Shown here piece by piece: positions 1 through 6,728 of a stretch of DNA of 64,000 bases. Each line of letters opens with the position of its first letter. Position 1 is the stretch's first letter. The stretch comes from Streptomyces sp. SID14436 (lineage in GTDB: Bacteria; Actinomycetota; Actinomycetes; Streptomycetales; Streptomycetaceae), in contig NZ_JAAGMD010000073.1 in the NCBI RefSeq assembly GCF_010548465.1, positions 1 through 64,000 on the forward strand. Reading direction: 5' to 3'. The notes under the pieces were generated by a model. It was not told the DNA's origin, ran no database searches, and saw only the letters and a program-made list of their open reading frames with translations. The position numbers and the translations under genes are program-made.

Positions 1-544
1 CCAGGGCGGCCGCCGCGCCGTCACCGCCCGACCGGGCGAGCGCCCAGCGCAGGGCGCCCGCCACATGCGGGTCGGACTCCGCCAGCACCGCCTCGGCCAG
101 CAGCTCCGTCGCGCCGTCACCCCCGCCCGCCGGGCCGAGCAGCGTCTGCTGCCGGCGGGCGGGACTGGGCGAGCCGAGGCCCTGCATGAGCGCGACCACG
201 CGCAGCACGTCCCGCCAGTCGTCCGGCTCCGACGCGTCGATCGCGCGGAGCCGGTCGAGCAGTTCCCGCTCCCGCTCCAGGCGGTCCTCCGTCCACCGGA
301 TGAGATCACCGACCAGCGCGGACGGCGTGGAGGCCGGGTCCTCCAGCGCCCGCCCGATCTGCTTGAGCGACAGCCCGAGGGACCGCAGGCTCTGCACCTG
401 GAAGAGCCGGCGCACGTCCTCGGCGGAGTACTCGCGGTAGCCGCCGACGGTGCGGCCCGTCGGCCGCACCAGCCCGAGGGCGTCGTAGTGGCGCAGCATC
501 CGGGGGCTCACCCCCGAGTGCCGCGCCACGTCACCGATCAGCAT
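1..544 (-). CDS. MerR-family transcriptional regulator (C-terminus cut by window edge)
   Basis: This minus-strand gene starts at ATG 544 and is still open at base 1, so only the first 181 codons are visible. The N-terminus reads MLIGDVARHSGVSPRMLRHY, a MerR winged helix-turn-helix with the usual wing (GGYREYSAEDV), followed by a coiled-coil helix rich in Glu and Arg. The C-terminal half has no metal-site cysteines and resembles the alanine-rich effector part of antibiotic or stress-type MerR proteins, so a metal role is unlikely. Its start overlaps the end of the upstream HEAT-repeat gene by 14 bases, implying translational coupling. The DNA-binding fold is clear; the ligand is unknown. Confidence 0.85.
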   Translation of the reverse strand, partial: MLIGDVARHSGVSPRMLRHYDALGLVRPTGRTVGGYREYSAEDVRRLFQVQSLRSLGLSLKQIGRALEDPASTPSALVGDLIRWTEDRLERERELLDRLRAIDASEPDDWRDVLRVVALMQGLGSPSPARRQQTLLGPAGGGDGATELLAEAVLAESDPHVAGALRWALARSGGDGAAAAL

Positions 545-1292
545 GCCGCGCCTCCGGGGGCAGGGCCCCGGCCTCCGCCGCCGCCCCGCCCGCCCCGGCG
601 GACTTCTCGGCGGCGGCCGCCCGTTCCGGTCCGAGGGCGACGATGCGTTTCGCCTCCTCGACCGCCGCGTCGAACCCCGCCTCCGGGTCCCGCAGGAGCA
701 GCGCGGTCGCACCGGCATGCGTGGCCACCACCGGGTCGGGGTCCGCCGCGGCCTTCTCCAGCGCGGGCCGGATGTCGTCCCCGAGGTCCACCAGGGCCCG
801 GCTCAGGCTCAGCCGCACGTCCCGGTCGCCCCGCCCGAGCTGCTCCACGAGCGCCCCGGTCAGGCGCGCCCGCTCGCCCTCGTCCCACGGCGCGAGAGCC
901 ACCGCCGTCCGCCACGCGGTGCGCGCGACCCCGTCGTCGGCGTCGTGCAGCAGCGCACGCGTGATCCAGGCGTACGCCCGCCCGTCCCCGATCTTGGACA
1001 GCGTGTGCAGCGCCTGGCCGCGGGCCTGAGCCCGCCCGGAGTCCAGTTCCTCCCGCAGCCGGGGCAGGGTGAGATCCGCCGGGAGGCGGATCAGCGCCCA
1101 GGTGAGCATGTCCCGCACGAAGAAGTCCGGTTCCACCGCGCACCGTTCGACGAGCGTCTCCAGCAGCGCCGGGTCCGGTGCCGAACCGGCCGCCATCGCC
1201 GCCTGGAGCCGGACCGACGCGGCCTCGGCGCCGAGGGCCGCCGCCACACGGGTTGGCTGCGGGGTTCCGTTGGTCGGATTGATCGAAACCAC
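531..1292 (-). CDS. HEAT-repeat protein paired with MerR regulator
   Basis: A protein of about 253 residues is built from repeated helical pairs (for example VRLQAAMAAG, ARGQALHTLSKIGDG, VRLSLSRALVDLGDD) typical of HEAT/PBS-lyase repeats, which form a protein-binding scaffold. No enzymatic motif, signal peptide or membrane segment is visible. GTG 1292 is chosen because the conserved-looking sequence INPTNGTPQPTR begins just after it. GTG 1301 is an alternative, and the GGAGG here overlaps the start, so the true start is uncertain. The gene overlaps the MerR gene downstream, and a MerR-like dyad lies directly upstream. The HEAT protein may therefore modulate the regulator or be its target; that is inference. 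Confidence 0.72.
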   Translation of the reverse strand: MVSINPTNGTPQPTRVAAALGAEAASVRLQAAMAAGSAPDPALLETLVERCAVEPDFFVRDMLTWALIRLPADLTLPRLREELDSGRAQARGQALHTLSKIGDGRAYAWITRALLHDADDGVARTAWRTAVALAPWDEGERARLTGALVEQLGRGDRDVRLSLSRALVDLGDDIRPALEKAAADPDPVVATHAGATALLLRDPEAGFDAAVEEAKRIVALGPERAAAAEKSAGAGGAAAEAGALPPEARHADR

Positions 1293-1310
1293 CTCCAGCA
1301 CCCAGGGGAC

Positions 1311-1334
1311 ACCTTGCCACGATGTCAGGGTCAA
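1311..1334 (-). promoter_or_regulatory. Candidate MerR-type operator/-35 for the HEAT-MerR operon
   Basis: On the minus strand a -35-like TTGACC (1334-1329) runs into an imperfect 21-bp dyad at 1331-1311, ACCCTGACA-TCG-TGGCAAGGT, with seven of nine arm positions paired. A MerR protein commonly sits between -35 and -10 on such a dyad, so autoregulation by the downstream MerR gene is plausible. No good -10 hexamer is visible, and the start codon follows within about 20 bases, so a very short leader is likely. Confidence 0.45.
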
Positions 1335-1538
1335 GCCGCTCCCGCCTCTGCCCTCACCCGGAGGCCGGGAGCAGGTTTGTTTCCGCAGACACTGTGTCCC
1401 CCGCAGGTCGTGTCGCTTTACATGGGGGACGAAGACCTGGCCGGTGTCGCATTCGAACGGTTCACCGTGTCGCTATCTCCAGCACTCCTCGTGACGAACG
1501 CCACACTGTAGCGGATTCCGAGGCGCGCCTGGGGTCGA

Positions 1539-1880
1539 TCAGGCGCCTCGGGCTGTGAGTTGGCGTAGCGCGGCTTGGGTGCGGGCGAGGGCGGTGATGC
1601 GTTCGTCGATGTGGCGCAGGTGGGCCTCGATGAGTGCGGCGGCGTGGGGACAGGGGGCTTGGCCGCTGTCGCGCAGGGCGAGTACGCCGCGGATCTCGGC
1701 GAGGGTGAGTCCGGCGGCTTGGGCGTCGCGGATGAAGGTGAGCCGGGGCTGGGCCTCGGGCGGGTAGTCGCGGTAACCGCCCGCAGTCCGGGGCGGTGCG
1801 GGCAGCAGTCCGCTCTGCTCGTAGTAGCGAATGGTCTTGGCGGTCAGGCCGGTGACCGTGGCGAGGGTGCTGATGCGCAT
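1539..1880 (-). CDS. MerR-family metal-responsive regulator, 113 aa
   Basis: A short MerR protein with an N-terminal helix-turn-helix (MRISTLATVTGLTAKTIRYY), wing (GGYRDYPPEAQ) and a dimerisation helix. It has one cysteine, Cys77 in GQAPCPHA, at the place of Cys82 of Tn501 MerR. The C-terminal metal-loop cysteines are missing, so the effector cannot be named. It is the last gene of the minus-strand merA1...merB series, 51 bases after merB, and has its own symmetric site immediately upstream (1887-1922). ATG 1880 is preceded by GGAAAC only, consistent with a very short or absent leader. It could sense copper, mercury or another thiophilic metal. Confidence 0.85.
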   Translation of the reverse strand: MRISTLATVTGLTAKTIRYYEQSGLLPAPPRTAGGYRDYPPEAQPRLTFIRDAQAAGLTLAEIRGVLALRDSGQAPCPHAAALIEAHLRHIDERITALARTQAALRQLTARGA

Positions 1881-1886
1881 GTTTCC

Positions 1887-1922
1887 AGCCTTGACCTTCC
1901 AGCAGGGTAGAAGGTCAAGGCT
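1887..1922 (-). promoter_or_regulatory. Perfect 13-bp inverted repeat, CueR/MerR-like operator
   Basis: AGCCTTGACCTTC (1887-1899) and GAAGGTCAAGGCT (1910-1922) are perfect inverted arms around a 10-bp centre. On the minus strand TTGACC at 1918-1913 can serve as -35, with AAGGCT near -10 at 19-20 bp spacing. The inner ACCTTC...GAAGGT resembles the CueR/MerR consensus. It lies between the merB stop and the start of the 113-aa MerR gene, so autoregulation is the simplest reading. It could also weakly terminate merB transcripts, but no U-tract follows. Confidence 0.6.
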
Positions 1923-1931
1923 GGGCGCGAT

Positions 1932-2579
1932 TCAGCAGCAGGACTCCGGGGTCGTCCCGTCGAGGAGGTTTTGGGTGAGGGGGCGGCCGAGCTGGTAGGC
2001 GTCGGCGACGGGCAGGACGGTCATGCCGGGGTGGTCGGTGAGCCAGTCCTGGGCGGCGGCTGGGTTGGCGAAGAAGTGGACGTGGTTGCAGAAGGCCGAG
2101 CGTACGGAGGTCAGGTCGTCGGGGGTGACGATCGAGACGACGGCGTCGGCCGGGGTGAGGCCGGTAACGCCGTCGGGGGCTGCGGTGAGCCTGATCGGGG
2201 TGCCGGTGGCGTGGCAGGGGGATTCGACGTGGGCGGTGCGGCCGAGGACGGCTGGGAAGACGAGGGTGTCCAGGGCACACCAGGTGTACAGCTGCTTGCC
2301 GTCGACTTCGAAGCGGTGGGGGGTGGGGCGCTGGGTCAGGCCGCTGCCGATGATGCGGCCGGTCTCGTCGTATTCGGTGTCGGGCATGGCGGCCAGGGCG
2401 TGGCGGACGTCGTCTTCGGTGTGGCTGGTGGCGGTGGCGAGCTGGCCGGTGGTGACGGGCCGGCCGGTGGCCAGGAGCTGGAGCAGCGGGCGCCACAGCC
2501 AGGGCTGGCCGGTGACGTTTTCGCCGCCGCCCAGGGCGGCGGTCAGGCGGTCGGCGAGCTTCTGGGCGGAGGTGTCCAT
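1932..2579 (-). CDS. merB: Organomercurial lyase MerB
   Basis: MerB cleaves the carbon-mercury bond of organomercurials by protonolysis, releasing Hg(II) for MerA. The 215-residue length fits. The catalytic set is visible: Cys101 and Asp104 in TWCALDTLVFP and Cys164 in SAFCNHVHFF, matching Cys96/Asp99/Cys159 of the R831b enzyme. The N-terminal 80 residues form the expected winged-helix-like domain. The protein ends in a Cys-Cys pair (214-215) that might hand over or bind mercury; this tail is unusual. ATG 2579 follows AAGGAATCCCGACC. A MerR-type promoter sits between this gene and the upstream merR-like gene. Confidence 0.95.
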   Translation of the reverse strand: MDTSAQKLADRLTAALGGGENVTGQPWLWRPLLQLLATGRPVTTGQLATATSHTEDDVRHALAAMPDTEYDETGRIIGSGLTQRPTPHRFEVDGKQLYTWCALDTLVFPAVLGRTAHVESPCHATGTPIRLTAAPDGVTGLTPADAVVSIVTPDDLTSVRSAFCNHVHFFANPAAAQDWLTDHPGMTVLPVADAYQLGRPLTQNLLDGTTPESCC

Positions 2580-2656
2580 GGTCGGGATTCCTTGTCGTCG
2601 CTTTGCGAAGGTGGCGGGCGGTCGGCCGCCGCGCGTCCGGAGGGGGTGCCTGGTCG

Positions 2657-2688
2657 ACCGTAGGGTCTGCCCCCGGGGACAGAGTCAA
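2657..2688 (-). promoter_or_regulatory. MerR-type promoter for merB with 20-bp spacer
   Basis: On the minus strand TTGACT (2688-2683) and TACGGT (2662-2657) are separated by 20 bp, the overlong spacer characteristic of MerR-activated promoters. The spacer holds a near-perfect dyad, CTGTCCCC/GGGGGCAG (2682-2667), exactly between the hexamers. The TGA stop of the upstream regulator gene (2687-2685) is part of the -35 box. This suggests metal-dependent activation of merB by that regulator. Confidence 0.7.
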
Positions 2689-3128
2689 GTGCACTGGGCG
2701 CACTGCCTCGGATCATCCGCCCACAGGCCGGTTCCGCTGCCTTCGGCGAGTTCGGCCTGGTGGGCGGCTTCGAAGGCGTCGATGCGGCGCCGTGTCTTCT
2801 CCAGGTCCGCGATCCTGGTCTCGATGCGCGCCCGGGCGGTGCGCAGGCGTTCGGCCAGCGAGGGGCCGAGGGCCCGGTCGCCGGTTTCCGCGTAGGTGCT
2901 GAGGAGGTCGCGGATCTCGGCCAGGGTGAGGCCGAGGCTGCGCAGTTCGCCGATCAGCCGTACGCACCACAGGGCGTCGGAGTCGTACAGGCGGTAGTTG
3001 GCCGGGCTGCGGCCCGCAGTGTAGATCAGGCCCCAGTCGGTGTAGGCGCGCAGTGCCTTGACAGTCACGTGGGTGCGCCGGGACAGTTCGCCGATGGTCA
3101 TCGGCCGTGCGGGCCGCTCGCCGGTCAC
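2685..3128 (-). CDS. MerR-family regulator, likely activator of merB
   Basis: A 147-residue MerR protein: helix-turn-helix MTIGELSRRTHVTVKALRAY, wing (NYRLYDSDALW), then a long charged coiled coil. Cysteines are Cys55 and a C-terminal pair in RQCAQCT (143 and 146), a possible metal site unlike that of classical MerR. GTG 3128 is chosen because GGAGG lies 5-9 bases upstream; ATG 3101 would still keep the whole HTH. The gene lies between a membrane-protein gene and merB on the same strand, and the merB promoter overlaps its stop codon. It is clearly MerR-like; the inducer is inferred to be Hg or an organomercurial. Confidence 0.88.
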   Translation of the reverse strand: MTGERPARPMTIGELSRRTHVTVKALRAYTDWGLIYTAGRSPANYRLYDSDALWCVRLIGELRSLGLTLAEIRDLLSTYAETGDRALGPSLAERLRTARARIETRIADLEKTRRRIDAFEAAHQAELAEGSGTGLWADDPRQCAQCT

Positions 3129-3200
3129 AGGAACCTCCGGGTTTCTTGCGGTGAGTGTCGGGTGGTGGCCATGCCGATGATTGTCGGGGCGGAGGAGGCG

Positions 3201-3665
3201 TCACGGCCGCCGGTGGCGCAGGGCCCAGGCGGTCTCGGTGACGGCGGCCACGGCCAGCCCGTAGACGAGGTGGGCGGCGAGGCCGCGCAGGTGCGTGGCG
3301 GCGGGGTAGACCCGGTTGGGGGCGGAGAATCCGGCCAGCGGGGTGATGCCCTCGTCCACGATCAGCGACATGGCCGCGCCCGAGGCCAGCCCGGCCGCGA
3401 CGGGGCTCAGGCCGGTGGTGCGGCGCAGCAGGGCGTAGACCGGTGCCCAGCTGATCGCCAGTCCGTAGTGGAAGGCCAGCCCGGCCCGGTCCAGGGCGCG
3501 GTCGCCGGGGTGGATGCCGAGCAGGCGCAGGGTCTTGTCGGCGGCGATCCGGTACGGCGGGCCGGGCCGGGCGGCGTCCTCGCGGGCCCGGTCTGGTTCG
3601 GATTCGAGCTGGTAGAGCGTGGTGCTCACCGGCTCCATAGCCTTGGTGGCCAGCCCGCCGGCCAC
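3201..3665 (-). CDS. DUF1440/YagU-like membrane protein, probable frameshift at 5' end
   Basis: A 154-residue protein with three hydrophobic segments (around the AFHYGLAISWAPVYALL stretch, AAGLASGAAMSLIVD, and AAHLVYGLAVAAVTE), resembling DUF1440/YagU-type inner-membrane proteins. Its role in metal resistance is unknown. No good ribosome site precedes GTG 3665. By contrast ATG 3711 has GAGG upstream and reads MKKD, but in another frame. Dropping one A from the AAA there would give MKKTTDLLEDLAIAPVAGG joined directly to this frame. The intact gene was therefore probably 3711-3201, with a 1-base insertion either in the DNA or in the read. It sits between merA1 and the merB regulator. Confidence 0.7.
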   Translation of the reverse strand: MAGGLATKAMEPVSTTLYQLESEPDRAREDAARPGPPYRIAADKTLRLLGIHPGDRALDRAGLAFHYGLAISWAPVYALLRRTTGLSPVAAGLASGAAMSLIVDEGITPLAGFSAPNRVYPAATHLRGLAAHLVYGLAVAAVTETAWALRHRRP

Positions 3666-3760
3666 CGGCGCGATGGCGAGGTCCTCGAGCAGGTCCGTGG
3701 TCTTTCTTCATCTTCGCGGTACCTCACTCCCAGGGGTGCGGATCGCTGTGCGGTGGTGGG

Positions 3761-5185
3761 TCAGGAGGCGCAGCAGGACAGTTTGCTCACGTCCCGGGTG
3801 TAGGTCTGGGCGGCGAGCTTGAGGCCCTCGGCCATGGTCAGGTACGGGCACCACAGGTCGGCCATCTGGTGCACCGTCATCCGGTTCGCCAGCGCGTAGA
3901 CGGCGGTGGCGATCACATCACCGGCGCTCTCGGCGATGACATGGGCGCCGAGCAGCCGCCCGGTACCACGTTCGGCGACGAGTTTGATCAGGCCGCGGGT
4001 GTCGCGGTTGACCAGTGCCCGGGGTACGTACTCCAGGGGCAGGACGCGGCAGTCGCATGCCATGCCCTGCGCGATGACTTGGGCGTCGGTGAGACCGGCG
4101 GCGGCGATGGCCGGGCTGGTGAAGGTGACCCGCGGCAGGTGGTGGTAGTCCAGGGTGCGCTCGGCCCCGTCCAGGGCGTTGTCGGCGACCAGCGTGCCGT
4201 GGGCCCCGGCGACATAGACGAACTGCGGATGCCCGGTCACGTCCCCGGCCGCCCAGATCCGTTCGTTGCCGGTGCGCAGGTGCTCGTCCACGACGATCTC
4301 GCCGCGCTCCCCGGTCTTGACCCCCACCGTCTGAAGGCCGAGGCCGTCGGTGACCGGGCGGCGGCCGGTGGCGACCAGCAACTGCTCCGCCTTCCGTTCG
4401 AAGACGTCGCCCGCGCGGGCGGCGGTGAGCCTGTAGCCGCCGGTGTCGCGGCGCACGGCGGTGATGGTGACGCCGGTGTGCACGCTGATGCCCTCGCCGG
4501 TGAAGACGTCCTCGATCATCGCGGAGACCTCGGGCTCCTCGAACGGGGCGAGCCGGTCCAGCGCCTCGACGACGGTGACCTGGGTGCCGAGCCGGGCGAA
4601 GAGCTGGCCCTGCTCCAGGCCGATGGCGTTGCCACCCACCACGAGCATCGACTCGGGCAGGCGGTCGAGTTCCATGGCGGTGGTGGAGGTCAGGTAGCCT
4701 GCCTCGTCCAGTCCGTCGATGGGCGGTGCCCACGGGGCGGAGCCGGTCGCGATGACGTAGTGGGCGGCCTCGATGGTGGTGGTGCCGCCGTCGCCCAGGG
4801 CGACTTCCAGTTCGGGTCCGGGGGCGAAGCGGGCGGTGCCGGCCAGGATCGGCCAGTCGTACTCGGTGGCCAGGTCCTCGTACTTGTCCGCCCGCATCGC
4901 CTCCACCATGGCCTGCTTGCCGCTGATCAGGGCGGGGAAGTCCACCGGGCCCGCTTCGGTGCGGATACCGGGGAACGGCTGGGCGAGGGCCACATGGCGG
5001 GCCTCGGCGGCGGCCAGCAGCGCCTTGGAGGGCACGCATCCGGTGTTCACACAGGTGCCGCCGGTGGTGCCGCGCTCGACCATCACCACGCTTTTGCCCT
5101 TGTTCCGTGCGGCGATCGCGGCGGCGAACGCTGCCCCGCCCGAGCCGATGACCGCCAGATCGAACCGGCTGCGCTGCGTGCTCAC
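3761..5185 (-). CDS. merA: Mercuric reductase MerA (copy 1)
   Basis: This FAD- and NADPH-dependent cytoplasmic enzyme reduces Hg(II) to volatile Hg(0). The Rossmann motif VIGSGGAAFAAAIAA and the redox motif GTCVNTGCVPSK (Cys45 and Cys50 with this start) are intact. The NADPH fold has VVGGNAIGLEQGQL and the FAD site IWAAGDVTG. The C-terminus ends LSCCAS, the Cys pair that hands Hg to the partner active site. There is no N-terminal MerP-like domain, so the protein is short at 474 residues. GTG 5185 is preferred over 5194 because GGAGG lies 8 bases before it. It is transcribed divergently from an ArsR-type merR. Confidence 0.95.
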   Translation of the reverse strand: MSTQRSRFDLAVIGSGGAAFAAAIAARNKGKSVVMVERGTTGGTCVNTGCVPSKALLAAAEARHVALAQPFPGIRTEAGPVDFPALISGKQAMVEAMRADKYEDLATEYDWPILAGTARFAPGPELEVALGDGGTTTIEAAHYVIATGSAPWAPPIDGLDEAGYLTSTTAMELDRLPESMLVVGGNAIGLEQGQLFARLGTQVTVVEALDRLAPFEEPEVSAMIEDVFTGEGISVHTGVTITAVRRDTGGYRLTAARAGDVFERKAEQLLVATGRRPVTDGLGLQTVGVKTGERGEIVVDEHLRTGNERIWAAGDVTGHPQFVYVAGAHGTLVADNALDGAERTLDYHHLPRVTFTSPAIAAAGLTDAQVIAQGMACDCRVLPLEYVPRALVNRDTRGLIKLVAERGTGRLLGAHVIAESAGDVIATAVYALANRMTVHQMADLWCPYLTMAEGLKLAAQTYTRDVSKLSCCAS

Positions 5186-5236
5186 AGCCACCACCTCCCT
5201 TGGATGGAACGGGTACCGGCCCGCTTTCTATATGCC

Positions 5237-5282
5237 TTGCCGAATACCCGAACCCCGCCATACTATTCGAGTAGGCGAATAG
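5237..5282 (+). promoter_or_regulatory. merR promoter and operator, divergent mer unit 1
   Basis: TTGCCG (5237-5242) and TACTAT (5261-5266) with an 18-bp spacer give a promoter toward the ArsR-type merR. Overlapping its -10 is a perfect inverted repeat CTATTCG-AGTAGG-CGAATAG (5263-5282), a typical ArsR-family operator. The same arrangement recurs at 9148-9193 upstream of the second copy, which supports function. It lies between merA (minus) and merR (plus), so one site could repress both directions. Confidence 0.75.
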
Positions 5283-5305
5283 ATGCATGTGGGAGAGGGG
5301 CTGTC

Positions 5306-5728
5306 ATGGGCTCCGCACCTGTTCTGGTCCGCACTGAGGCCGCAGCGTCCGCCCGCCAGGCCGACGCCGGGTGTTCGCACACCGACACCGTGGCCCGGTT
5401 CTTCCGCGCGCTTGCGGACCCCACCCGGCTGAAGCTGCTGGAGTTCATCCTTCGCGGGGAGCGCACCTGTGCCGAGTGCGTCGGATATGCAGGGGTATCC
5501 CAGTCGCGGGTCTCGGTCCATCTGGCCTGTCTGACGGCCTGCGGGTATGTGACCGGCCACCGGGACGGAAGGAGGCTGCGCTACCGCGTCGGCGACCCCC
5601 GGGTGGCGGACCTGGTCGTCCTCGCCCGCGCCGTCGCCGCGGACCACGACGGCGTCCCGGACCGCTGCTCTGGTGATCGCGCCCAGCCGGGACCGACTCT
5701 CGGAAGGAATCGCCATGCCGACCTCTGA
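5306..5728 (+). CDS. merR: ArsR/SmtB-family mercury repressor MerR (copy 1)
   Basis: A 140-residue winged-helix protein: ARFFRALADPTRLKLLEFIL, then GVSQSRVSVHLACL as recognition helix, and a beta wing (GHRDGRRLRYRVGDPR). The published Streptomyces lividans mer operon repressor is likewise an ArsR-type protein called MerR, and this protein fits it. Cysteines at the helix (ERTCAECVGYAG) and a C-terminal Cys (PDRCSG) are candidates for binding Hg(II), which would release the operator. It starts at ATG 5306 after GGGAGAGGGG, and its last 14 bases overlap the next gene. Note that it is unrelated to the three true MerR-fold proteins nearby. Confidence 0.9.
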   Translation: MGSAPVLVRTEAAASARQADAGCSHTDTVARFFRALADPTRLKLLEFILRGERTCAECVGYAGVSQSRVSVHLACLTACGYVTGHRDGRRLRYRVGDPRVADLVVLARAVAADHDGVPDRCSGDRAQPGPTLGRNRHADL

Positions 5729-6038
5729 CCAGCCCCCACGCCGCGAACAGGACCGGCCCGCCACGGGCGCTGCCCCGGGCATCGGGATCGTCCTGCTGAT
5801 GATCGTCTGCTGTGCGGGTCCCGTCCTGGTCCTGTCCGGTGCCCTCGCCGGGATCGGCGCCTGGCTCGCCAATCCGTGGGTGATCGCCGCAGCCGTGGTC
5901 CTGGCCGTCGCGGCCGTCACCGTCCTCGTACGCCGCCGCGCCCGCCGCGACGACTGCTGCCCGCCCGGGGGCGCCTCCGGCAGCGCCGCAAGGCGACGCC
6001 GGGCACCACAGCAGCGAGGCGGCCCGCATGACCGCTGA
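5715..6038 (+). CDS. Small di-cysteine membrane protein, MerT/MerF-like mercury importer (copy 1)
   Basis: A 107-residue protein with two predicted membrane helices (about 23-42 and 47-72). Vicinal Cys32-Cys33 lie inside the first helix in the string MIVCCAGPVLVLSG, as in MerT/MerF transporters that pass Hg(II) inward. A second Cys pair (81-82) lies in the short basic C-terminal tail. ATG 5715 follows GGAAGGAAT and overlaps the merR gene, so the two are co-translated. Function is inferred from topology, the Cys pair and mer context; it is not a close match to classical MerT. A paralogue is at 9600-9902. Confidence 0.82.
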   Translation: MPTSDQPPRREQDRPATGAAPGIGIVLLMIVCCAGPVLVLSGALAGIGAWLANPWVIAAAVVLAVAAVTVLVRRRARRDDCCPPGGASGSAARRRRAPQQRGGPHDR

Positions 6039-6060
6039 TTCCGACCCCGAGGAGACCGTT

Positions 6061-6348
6061 ATGTATGCCCCTCCCCAGCCCTCACGCCGTCAGCTGCAAC
6101 GGTCCGGTGACCGCGGTGCCGCAGGCTTCGTCCGGCTGCTGTCGACTGTCCGCGGTGCCGGTCCGTTCCTGCTCGCGGCCGTTGTCCTGGCCGGGATCGG
6201 CGCCGTTTTGTCTATCGCGTGGGTGGTCGACGCCGCGGTCGTCCTGGCCATCGCCGCCGTCGTCACCGTGCTCGTGCGCCGCCGCGTCCACAGCGACGCC
6301 GCATCCGCGCACGGCCAGGCCGGCCGGCGCCGCAGGCGGTGCTGCTGA
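6061..6348 (+). CDS. Paralogous small membrane protein lacking the membrane Cys pair
   Basis: A 95-residue two-helix protein whose sequence follows the preceding gene closely (GPFLLAAVVLAGIGAVL... AVVTVLVRRR). The transmembrane Cys-Cys is replaced by Arg31-Gly32, so it probably cannot carry Hg(II) in the same way. A Cys pair remains as the last two residues. ATG 6061 has GAGGAG seven bases upstream. ATG 6028, which would overlap the previous stop, is an alternative. It may be a decaying duplicate or a partner subunit. Confidence 0.65.
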   Translation: MYAPPQPSRRQLQRSGDRGAAGFVRLLSTVRGAGPFLLAAVVLAGIGAVLSIAWVVDAAVVLAIAAVVTVLVRRRVHSDAASAHGQAGRRRRRCC

Positions 6349-6438
6349 ACCGCGGGGAGGAATCCACCGATGGCCGCCTGGCTTTGTTCACGAATCGTTT
6401 CGAAGGCAGCGGGGGGCTTGCCAGGACGGCATCGGGGC

Positions 6439-6466
6439 TGCCCCGGAGGCAACGCCAGCCGGGGCA
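6439..6466 (-). terminator. Hairpin downstream of the Cys-rich small gene
   Basis: TGCCCCGG (6439-6446) pairs perfectly with CCGGGGCA (6459-6466). The hairpin begins 12 bases past the stop codon of the minus-strand gene ending at 6478. No long U-tract is present, as is common in Streptomyces. Confidence 0.45.
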
Positions 6467-6477
6467 ACCCTGAGGAG

Positions 6478-6627
6478 CTACTGGCCGACCCTGGTCATCT
6501 TCTTCCCACAGCAGCAGGTCGGGTTCTGCTGGCCACCACAGGTCGCTGGGGCGCCCTTGGTCACCGTCAGCTCGCACCCACAGTTCTCGTCCGGGCAGCG
6601 GTAAACCTCACCCTCACGGAATGGCAC
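6478..6627 (-). CDS. 49-aa Cys-rich protein, desulfoferrodoxin-N/zinc-ribbon-like
   Basis: A very small protein with seven cysteines arranged as YRCPDENCGCEL, APATCGG and NPTCCCGKKM. The second half resembles the metal-binding N-terminal domain of desulfoferrodoxin (a C-x-x-C ... C-C-G-x-x-M pattern), so a rubredoxin-like or metal-sequestering fold is likely. GTG 6627 is chosen because AAGGAGGTGAG lies just upstream; a longer frame would begin at 6705 inside the promoter. It is divergent from a MerR gene and carries a MerR-type promoter. It may bind intracellular metal; no enzymatic role is visible. Confidence 0.75.
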   Translation of the reverse strand: MPFREGEVYRCPDENCGCELTVTKGAPATCGGQQNPTCCCGKKMTRVGQ

Positions 6628-6670
6628 CGCGCTCACCTCCTTGTTCTCGCGTTTTTGTCCTACGCGAGCG

Positions 6671-6702
6671 ACGCTAGAACCTGGCCCCTGGGGCAAGGTC
6701 AA
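6671..6702 (-). promoter_or_regulatory. MerR-type promoter of the Cys-rich gene
   Basis: On the minus strand TTGACC (6702-6697) and TAGCGT (6676-6671) are 20 bp apart. The spacer contains the dyad ACCTTGCCCC-A-GGGGCCAGGT (6699-6679), nine of ten arm positions paired. The MerR gene starting at 6729 points the other way, the classical layout for a MerR regulator activating a divergent target. Confidence 0.7.
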
Positions 6703-6728
6703 CACTGGAGAGGAGGAAGGGAGCGATC

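Noticed and set aside
1396-1430. Inverted repeat GTCCCCC/GGGGGAC in the 1.3-1.5 kb spacer
   Set aside because: Weak 7-bp arms with a 21-base loop; not enough to call an element end or terminator.
1335-1540. Search for a terminal repeat or duplicated target shared with 20116-20205
   Set aside because: Only vague similarity was seen (GCCACACTGT against GCAACACCGT), so no attachment site is claimed.
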